Shown: positions 16,401 to 20,448 of the stretch, one piece after another
How the letters are laid out: every line of letters starts with the position of its first letter
Position numbering within the stretch: the stretch's first letter is position 1
Assembly (NCBI GenBank): GCA_039184055.1
Contig: JBCDBH010000065.1
Location: 1 to 20,448 of the forward strand
Direction of reading: 5' to 3'
DNA from: JBCDBH01 sp039184055
GTDB taxonomy: Bacteria > Acidobacteriota > Thermoanaerobaculia > Multivoradales > J023
DNA length: 20,448 nucleotides
Notes under the pieces: model-generated
What the model saw: only the letters and a program-made list of their open reading frames with translations
The model's database searches: none
Told to the model about the DNA's origin: nothing
Program-made: the position numbers and the translations under genes

Positions 16401-17795
16401 GAGCAGGATCAAGGTCGGGATGGCGCGAGTGAAATCGGCGGTGTTTCCCGAGGAAATGAGCATCGGGATGAAGGCGGCGAGCGTGGTGCCGGTGGCGGCG
16501 CCGAGTGGCGCGGCGAGCTCTTTGATCGTCCCCACCGAAGCGTGATCGACCGGCTCACCACGATCGAGACGCCACTGGATGTTCTCGGCGACGACGATGG
16601 CGTTGTCGACCAGCATACCGAGCGCGATGACCACCGCGGCGATCGAGATCTGATGCAGGATGCCTCCACCCATGGCGAAGAGGGCGATCGAGCCGAATGC
16701 GACCAAGGGCACGACGGACGCCACCAGGAAACCGAGACGGGGCCCCATCGACACCAAGAGCACGAGCGCGACGATGACGATGCCGAGCATGAGCGACCGC
16801 CCGAGGTCGGTCAGCCGTAGCTCGACCTGATCGGGTTGGAAGACCACCTCTTCGATGACGAGAGGTTCGAGCTCGGTGGCGAGCTCCGCGACCACCTCGC
16901 GTACCTCGGCACCGAAGCGGACCCGATCGATGCCGTCGGCGGGCACCAGACCTAGACCGACCGAAAGCTCGCCATTCCAACGCATCCGCTCGGCCGCCGG
17001 TTCGGCGGGTCCGCGACGCACGCGGGCGAGCACCCCGAGCGGTACGCTCGATCCCGAGGGCAGGAGAATCGGTGTGGCGGCGATCTCCTCGACCGAGGCG
17101 AAATCGGTTTCGGGGCGCAGCGTGGCGGTCTTGGCGCCGAGATGGATGACGCCACCGGGGACGATGCGACTGCGGTTGCCGAGCTGATGGACGAGCATGG
17201 CGGGATCGATCTGCAGTCGCCGCGCGGTCGTGTCATCCCATTCGATCGTGATCTGTTCGCCCGGGTCGCCGACGATTTTGACCTCGCGTACCGGCCGGAT
17301 GGCGAGCAGGCGTTTCTTGGCGGTTTCGGCGGCATCGGCCAGGACGAGCGGATCCTCGGAGCCGCTGATCGACAGCACCACGGCTTCTTGTGAGATCAAG
17401 TCGTCGTCGAGAGTCCAGCGGCCCGCTTCGGCGGGGAAGTCGCGTTCGGCGTCGGCGAGAGCCTCACGGACATCGTCCCAGGCGTCGTCGGTTTCGTACA
17501 CGGTTTCGTGAAGCTCGAGATGGACGATGCCGATACCGGCACGCGCGGTGGCGTGCATGGCGTGAATTTCTTCCACCTCGGCGAGATGTTCTTCGATGGG
17601 CTCGATCAGCAAACGCTCGACCGTTTCGGCGTCGGCACCTGGGAACGGCACCAAGACCATCGCATCACGACGTGGGAATTGGGGATCTTCTTCCCGGGGC
17701 ATGGTGATCCACGACAGGATACCGGTGAGTGCCAAGAGGAGCGCGGTCGCGATGATCAGACGTCGACGCGCGAGGACGACGTTGAGGATTCTCAT
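13419..17795 (-). CDS. RND efflux permease fused to TolC-family outer-membrane factor
   Basis: This 1458-residue single reading frame carries two full-length transporter components. Residues 1-1007 are a HAE1-type RND permease: TM1 near 12-31, PREEDPQFPRRDAMV, periplasmic porter loops, TM4 GMLVDNAIVVAEN (D397, N398), and TM10 IGIVVNNAIVLLD (N917). The last helix ends LLLVPALYRLIFGG. Residues 1008-1036 (MPRRQAVAATATALLLVMMA and onward) look like a complete signal peptide with a possible cleavage near GVAS. Residues 1040-1458 are a TolC-like outer-membrane factor with paired long helical hairpins (AAEAQAARIIDGLAAEAALA; ALLAERTALERAIDVEIDAA), about 420 residues, normal for the family. No stop or frameshift interrupts the junction at 14774. 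GAGGGTG precedes the ATG. Start overlaps the adaptor stop by ATGA. The substrate is unknown; multidrug or organic compounds are likely, since the CusA-type metal signature was not seen. Confidence 0.93.
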   Translation of the reverse strand: MRILNVVLARRRLIIATALLLALTGILSWITMPREEDPQFPRRDAMVLVPFPGADAETVERLLIEPIEEHLAEVEEIHAMHATARAGIGIVHLELHETVYETDDAWDDVREALADAERDFPAEAGRWTLDDDLISQEAVVLSISGSEDPLVLADAAETAKKRLLAIRPVREVKIVGDPGEQITIEWDDTTARRLQIDPAMLVHQLGNRSRIVPGGVIHLGAKTATLRPETDFASVEEIAATPILLPSGSSVPLGVLARVRRGPAEPAAERMRWNGELSVGLGLVPADGIDRVRFGAEVREVVAELATELEPLVIEEVVFQPDQVELRLTDLGRSLMLGIVIVALVLLVSMGPRLGFLVASVVPLVAFGSIALFAMGGGILHQISIAAVVIALGMLVDNAIVVAENIQWRLDRGEPVDHASVGTIKELAAPLGAATGTTLAAFIPMLISSGNTADFTRAIPTLILLTLTVSYVFAILVTPVLAELILRRRRDDDRFAGVADRLTRGLSRWIASVAIGRPLIVLAVMAVLMAITVWSAGFVDQQFFPAADRATAVIDLQLAEGTHLEETDVMARRMERYFATRPDVLSVATFLGRGAPHFYYNLRFLPASPHRAQLVVETTNLAAVPDVIRDTRQFAQQNLPAAQVVARQLEQGPPIDAPVELRVIGDDFEDLEIVADQLLGLIREIPGSRDVRHDLGLGIPTVVFTIDDAAAARHGLSRVDVAQALAGRTLGLPAGTYRADDDPVPILVRSSAGETLPASALATIDVTPPGGDPVPLEQVARLGVEWRPAAIYHRDRERLVKVQAQLADGVTAAEVLDVLRPRLGELDVPPGVRVEVGGEAEESGAANAAILRAAPLGGLLLLFFLLAEFNSFRRVGIILVTVPLAAIGVVPGLLLSGHSFGFMALLGVVSLIGIVVNNAIVLLDVIETKREEGASVDEALSEAVQRRTRPILLTMATTVAGLSPLAFSQTSLWPPLAWAMISGLAASTVLTLLLVPALYRLIFGGRAMPRRQAVAATATALLLVMMAVPTPGVASEPSAEPPDTGVDTSGVSMQMVIDLDTALRRATERPIAQAANQRAVAAAAAADAARRLARFPIVGVEATADWRSENTEIDTPIGAFTLGQKDVQSLAVQITQPLLDPAQRFYRAPAAAHDATAAEAQAARIIDGLAAEAALAFLDILAIDAQLAATETFITSLEARLDETNARVDSGRALEADALDVRLDLESAELDRFTLRANRRVALDELERVTGGERIIDVRFTGPWDRSERPGRGALYQEALQERNDLRALNEQIQAAMLRADAIRAERLPRLEARGTYLRSEGDPFLPEDLAQGGLAIVWNPFAAGTRAPQRTALLAEHEALLAERTALERAIDVEIDAALARVRTARRAVAVRERGIELAIETQRVTAERSRAGRATTNDLLDAEAAVRAQRTARALADVDLLRAWISLDLAMGVIVP

Positions 17796-18895
17796 CGTTC
17801 ACCCTCGAGTACGGCGACCGGCTCGCCGTCGAGCAGACCGCGTTGTCCACCGACCACGACTCGGTCGCCAGCGGCCAGGCTGCCGCGGACGACCACCGCG
17901 TCTTCGAGCAGGTTGCCGACATCGACAGCGACGCGTTCGACTCGGGTTTCGCCATCGGTTTCGCGCAAACGGAAAACCGACGGTTGGCGGCCACCTGGGT
18001 TGATGACCGCCTCCACCGGCACGCTCAGCGCCGCGTCGTCGGTCAGGTCGAGCACGAGCTCGGCGGTCAGTCCTGGAAGAGACGGTGCTTCGTCACCGAG
18101 GATGCGCACGACGACGGGAAAGAGCTGGCCCGGCCCCGGCGCGGTGCGACCGAGGGAGGTGATGCGGGCTCGTGCTGATCGGTCGAGGGCGGGGAAGCGG
18201 ACCTCGAGATCACGCTCGCGATCGAGATAGAGCACCGTGGCCTCGGGAACCTCGACCTCGAGCTCGATATCGCCAGCTCCCGACAACAAGAGCACGGACC
18301 GACCCGAGCTCACCCACTCACCGGGCTCGAAGAACACCTCGGTGATGACGGCGTCGAACGGAGCGGTCAGCCGGGTTTCGTCGAGTCGACGTCGAGCGTC
18401 GGCCACTTGGGCTTTGGCGGCCTCGACCGAGGCGTTCATGCTGGTGAGTCGCGCTTCGGTTTGCTCGAGCTCCTCGCTGGTGGCGGCTTTGGCATCCGAG
18501 AGCGCGCGGACGCGGGCCAGGTCGCGGGCCGCCTGTGCCTGACGGGCTTCGAGCTCGGCGAGCTGGGCTTGGGCGGATGCCGCCGCGTTCTCGTGCTGTC
18601 GGGCATCCAGCGAGGCCAGGACCTGGCCCTTTCGGATCGTGTCACCGATCTCTACCGGTCGAGTCTCGAGCCTGCCGCCGAGAGTGAACGCGACATCGGC
18701 ACGTCGGGCGGCGCGCGTGACCCCGGAAAAGGTCAGCGTGCGATGTTCGGAGGTCGACTCGACAGCCGCGACACGAACGCGTTTGATGTTGTCGTTCATG
18801 GCTTTGTTGTCGGTGGCTTCCTCGGCCGCGGCGAGATAGAGCGCGCCACCCAAAAGGGCGACGGGGAGGAGAGCTTGAGTCGTTCGCCTGAGCAT
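17792..18895 (-). CDS. RND periplasmic adaptor subunit (membrane fusion protein)
   Basis: This 367-residue HlyD/AcrA-type adaptor bridges the RND pump and outer-membrane factor. An N-terminal hydrophobic segment (residues 8-24, ending LAAAEE) is a signal peptide or anchor; there is no lipobox. The first lipoyl half is ADVAFTLGGRLETRPVEIGD at about 67-86. An alpha-helical hairpin spans about 100-172 (Ala/Glu/Arg-rich coiled coil). The second lipoyl half is RLTAPFDAVITEVFFEPGEW at about 175-194. Beta-barrel and membrane-proximal domains follow to about 367 (GLTAELVLDLTDDAALSVPV). ATG at 18895 has GGAG ten bases upstream; a TTG three codons earlier is too close to that site. It overlaps the fused pump gene by ATGA, so the two form an operon. 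Operator A lies 43-62 bases upstream of its start. Confidence 0.95.
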   Translation of the reverse strand: MLRRTTQALLPVALLGGALYLAAAEEATDNKAMNDNIKRVRVAAVESTSEHRTLTFSGVTRAARRADVAFTLGGRLETRPVEIGDTIRKGQVLASLDARQHENAAASAQAQLAELEARQAQAARDLARVRALSDAKAATSEELEQTEARLTSMNASVEAAKAQVADARRRLDETRLTAPFDAVITEVFFEPGEWVSSGRSVLLLSGAGDIELEVEVPEATVLYLDRERDLEVRFPALDRSARARITSLGRTAPGPGQLFPVVVRILGDEAPSLPGLTAELVLDLTDDAALSVPVEAVINPGGRQPSVFRLRETDGETRVERVAVDVGNLLEDAVVVRGSLAAGDRVVVGGQRGLLDGEPVAVLEGER

Positions 18896-18937
18896 CCGTT
18901 GCAATCTCCACGGCTCACCAGCTCGGTTCGAAAGGTG

Positions 18938-18957
18938 AACTGGTTGGCCGGTCAGTT
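18938..18957. promoter_or_regulatory. TetR operator A, before the efflux operon
   Basis: AACTGGTTGGCCGGTCAGTT is a 20-bp imperfect palindrome (14 of 20 positions symmetric; arms AACTG/CAGTT, centre GGCC). It shares 16 of 20 bases with site B and 16 of 20 with site C upstream of tetR. It sits in the 111-bp gap between tetR and the adaptor gene, suggesting the efflux operon has its own repressed promoter. No convincing -35/-10 pair was identified here. Confidence 0.7.
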
Positions 18958-19006
18958 ATGAGTCAATCGAAGATCGATGGTGTATGTATGTGGACTCGAC
19001 AGGTTG

Positions 19007-19651
19007 TCAGGGGTTCGTGGGACGTGGGCGGACACCCTCGAGGAAGATCGCGACCGCGTCTTCGAGGTAGCGCTCGTCTTCGAGTAGGTGAGCGTCGGTT
19101 TCGCCTACCGTGGCGCAGAACATCGGTTTGCTCTGAAACCAGCTGAGCGAAAGCGCAATGAAGCTCTTGATGATGTAGAACGGGTTCAGGTCGGCGCGAA
19201 TCTCACCACGCGCTTGTGACTCCTCGATCCGTTCGACTCCACGCCGAAAGAGGTCGTTCTCCATGGCGGCGCACGTGTCGTCTTCTTCGACGAAGCGCAA
19301 GGCCATCATCTTGACCATGTTCGGATTGCGGCGCAGGAAATTGAAATAGGCGCGCATCGACACCTCCAGGACCTCGACTCCTTCGGCATCCGCGGTCTGG
19401 AGGATTTCCGCTTGTTGCTCGAAGTACTCGGTGAAGCGGCGTTCTTTGATCGCGTCCCAGAGTTGATCCTTCGAGCCGAAATGATGATGGATGAGGCTCT
19501 TGGTGACCCCGGCTTGGCGCGCAATCTGGCTGATGGGTACAGCATCTGTACCGCTCTCGATGAAGAGCGCCTCAGCGGCATCGAGAATTGCGACACGGGT
19601 CGCTTCGGGATCGCGGCGGCGTGGGGTGTCTTCGGTTTCGGTCATCGACAT
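19007..19651 (-). CDS. TetR/AcrR-family transcriptional regulator, probable efflux repressor
   Basis: This 214-residue regulator has a typical TetR N-terminal DNA-binding domain. DPEATRVAILDAAEALFIES is the first helix. The helix-turn-helix is VPISQIARQAGVTKSLIHHH (about 39-58), followed by the family signature FGSKDQLWDAI. Residues 70-214 are a helical ligand-binding and dimerisation domain (AYFNFLRRNPNMVKMMALRF and IIKSFIALSLSWFQSKPMF). It is transcribed in the same direction as, and directly upstream of, the adaptor and fused RND-OMF genes. Matching palindromes lie before both transcription units. It therefore very likely represses itself and the pump until a pump substrate binds. ATG at 19651 is chosen because AGGA lies 5 bases upstream; ATG at 19645 is an alternative and the GTG at 19681 lacks a ribosome site. 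Confidence 0.92.
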   Translation of the reverse strand: MSMTETEDTPRRRDPEATRVAILDAAEALFIESGTDAVPISQIARQAGVTKSLIHHHFGSKDQLWDAIKERRFTEYFEQQAEILQTADAEGVEVLEVSMRAYFNFLRRNPNMVKMMALRFVEEDDTCAAMENDLFRRGVERIEESQARGEIRADLNPFYIIKSFIALSLSWFQSKPMFCATVGETDAHLLEDERYLEDAVAIFLEGVRPRPTNP

Positions 19652-19712
19652 TCGGGTCCTGTTTAGGCGATCGCGGTGCACGGTCGTCTCGGAGTCGCCC
19701 CGGTGGCGTAGG

Positions 19713-19732
19713 AACTGGCCGACCGGTCAATT
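19713..19732. promoter_or_regulatory. TetR operator B, near the tetR transcription start
   Basis: AACTGGCCGACCGGTCAATT is a 20-bp imperfect palindrome (14 of 20 symmetric), 62 bases upstream of the tetR ATG. It is 33 bp from site C, about three helical turns, so both sites could be bound on one DNA face. It overlaps or adjoins the expected transcription start of the tetR promoter. Confidence 0.7.
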
Positions 19733-19734
19733 TG

Positions 19735-19763
19735 AGGCTACAGTGAATTGGTCGGCCGGTCAA
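19735..19763 (-). promoter_or_regulatory. candidate tetR promoter embedded between operators
   Basis: On the minus strand TTGACC (19763-19758) and TAGCCT (19740-19735) are spaced by 17 bases. The -35 box lies inside operator C, and operator B covers the region just after the -10 box, the expected geometry for autorepression. The -10 match is weak. Confidence 0.4.
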
Positions 19764-19765
19764 TA
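19746..19765. promoter_or_regulatory. TetR operator C, upstream of tetR
   Basis: AATTGGTCGGCCGGTCAATA is a 20-bp imperfect palindrome (14 of 20 symmetric, centre GGCC). With sites A and B it defines the consensus AAYTGGYYGRCCGGTCARTW. The remainder of the 19652-19837 gap shows no gene. Confidence 0.7.
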
Positions 19766-19837
19766 GCCGGGCTGGAGATCACAACTCGGCACTACGATGG
19801 TCGAGATGGAGGGTCGAGGCGAGGCGGGCTGGAACGA

Positions 19838-20185
19838 TCAGTGGCTTTCGTAGCCGCGGACGAGGTATTCGAGCAGGGCGAGTCGATCGTCGCGATCCCA
19901 CGCGTCGGTATCGAAGGTCACGCCGCCCGAGACGGGCCCTTCGTGATGTCGGACGGTTGCGGGTACTTGGGCGAGCTCGGCGCCGTCCGGGAGGCGGAAG
20001 GTCAGGAGCACGTTCAGGCTCTCACCGAGCTCTGGTGGGAGCACCAGGCCCATGCCGTCGGCCGAGATATCGATGCCATCGACGACCCATGGCTCGGCGG
20101 CGACTTCGGGGGCGTCGATTGCCACCAGGACACCGGGAATGGCGAGTCGGCGGCTACGCCGAGGATCCGATGTTGCATCGCTCAT
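19838..20185 (-). CDS. PilZ-domain protein, probable cyclic-di-GMP receptor
   Basis: This 115-residue stand-alone PilZ domain has both c-di-GMP-binding motifs. RxxxR is seen as RRSRR (residues 9-13), and (D/N)xSxxG as DISADG (D39, S41, G44). Beta strands follow, GMGLVLP and LNVLLTFRLPDGAELAQVPA, and then TVRHHEGPVSGGVTFD, a typical PilZ second half. It should be a cytoplasmic effector that changes partner binding when c-di-GMP is present; a cyclic-di-GMP-linked process (motility, surface polymer or division) is plausible but not shown. ATG at 20185 is chosen because AGGAG lies about 10 bases upstream. It precedes tetR on the same strand by a 186-bp gap holding operators B and C, so it is probably a separate transcription unit. 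Confidence 0.9.
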   Translation of the reverse strand: MSDATSDPRRSRRLAIPGVLVAIDAPEVAAEPWVVDGIDISADGMGLVLPPELGESLNVLLTFRLPDGAELAQVPATVRHHEGPVSGGVTFDTDAWDRDDRLALLEYLVRGYESH

Positions 20186-20207
20186 GTGACCTTGACTCCT
20201 ACACCGT

Positions 20208-20231
20208 GACGTCTTCATTGCGACGTCTTCA
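20208..20231. repeat. 10-bp direct repeat with 14-bp period
   Basis: GACGTCTTCA occurs at 20208-20217 and again at 20222-20231, in the divergent 202-bp region between the PilZ and YbdK-like genes. It may be a binding site for a direct-repeat regulator or a chance tandem duplication. No strong promoter was seen in 20186-20387. Confidence 0.35.
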
Positions 20232-20387
20232 CCTTGCTCACTCGCTGGGCTCGAACTCGCGGCATGTTACCTCAAGTCCCCGAGTCCGCGCGATTTCGCG
20301 AAGAGGGGATGCCGATGTGCTGTTGTCCTAGTGTTATGCTCACCGCGCTTTCAAGAGAAACGCCAGACTTTACGCGGAGGAATCCAC

Positions 20388-20448
20388 ATGTCGTCTCTGC
20401 CGCAGCTAACCCTCGGCATCGAAGAGGAATACCAAATTATCGACCCGG
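20388..20448 (+). CDS. YbdK/GCS2-type carboxylate-amine ligase (partial, 5' end)
   Basis: Only the first 20 codons are in the window (MSSLPQLTLGIEEEYQIIDP). The TLGIEEEYQIIDP block is the N-terminal signature of the glutamate-cysteine ligase GCS2/YbdK family, whose glutamates bind the Mg-ATP site. Family members make gamma-glutamyl amide bonds; Escherichia coli YbdK is a weak glutamate-cysteine ligase. GGAGG lies 7 bases before the ATG. The gene continues beyond the window edge, so length and downstream neighbours are unknown. Confidence 0.88.
   Translation, partial: MSSLPQLTLGIEEEYQIIDP

Overview
The window is high-GC bacterial chromosome with very compact gene packing. The evidence points to a Gram-negative host: a complete tripartite RND efflux system with an outer-membrane factor, a BamE-like exported protein, PilZ, and signal-peptide proteins. 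A Hanks-type kinase fused to a long TPR domain, a second-type IF-1, an S9C peptidase and a YbdK-type ligase together suggest a deltaproteobacterial-grade or Acidobacteriota-like lineage (Myxococcota, Desulfobacterota, Acidobacteriota). That placement is inference; no rRNA or tRNA is present.

Layout. At 1-505 lies the infA leader and infA (+), ending 10 bases from the convergent giant Ser/Thr kinase-TPR gene (516-3602, -). A divergent intergenic region (3603-3820) then opens a + strand block: a secreted S9 prolyl-oligopeptidase-like enzyme, an unrecognised 432-residue protein that overlaps it by ATGA, a GNAT acetyltransferase, and an exported protein with a BamE/SmpA-like C-terminus (3821-9060). 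Facing it on the - strand are a LodB-like FAD oxidoreductase (9070-10422) and a periplasmic TPR protein (10583-11359). A short Arg-rich TPR protein (11600-12040) and a ThrE-family transporter (12153-13412) follow on the + strand.

The most striking part is 13419-19765 on the - strand. A TetR regulator (19007-19651) precedes a periplasmic adaptor (17792-18895) and one 1458-residue polypeptide that joins a full-length RND permease (residues 1-1007) to a full-length TolC-family outer-membrane factor (1008-1458). The join is a built-in signal-peptide-like segment. Three copies of a 20-bp imperfect palindrome (consensus AAYTGGYYGRCCGGTCARTW) lie one before the adaptor gene and two before tetR, 33 bp apart. 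This gives a self-contained, probably TetR-repressed efflux module with all three envelope components in two polypeptides. A PilZ protein (19838-20185) lies upstream, and the window ends 20 codons into a YbdK/GCS2 carboxylate-amine ligase.

Three convergent gene pairs are separated by only 6-10 bases with no room for classical terminators. No insertion sequences, CRISPR arrays, tRNA or rRNA genes, or phage genes were seen. No gap between genes exceeds 300 bases.
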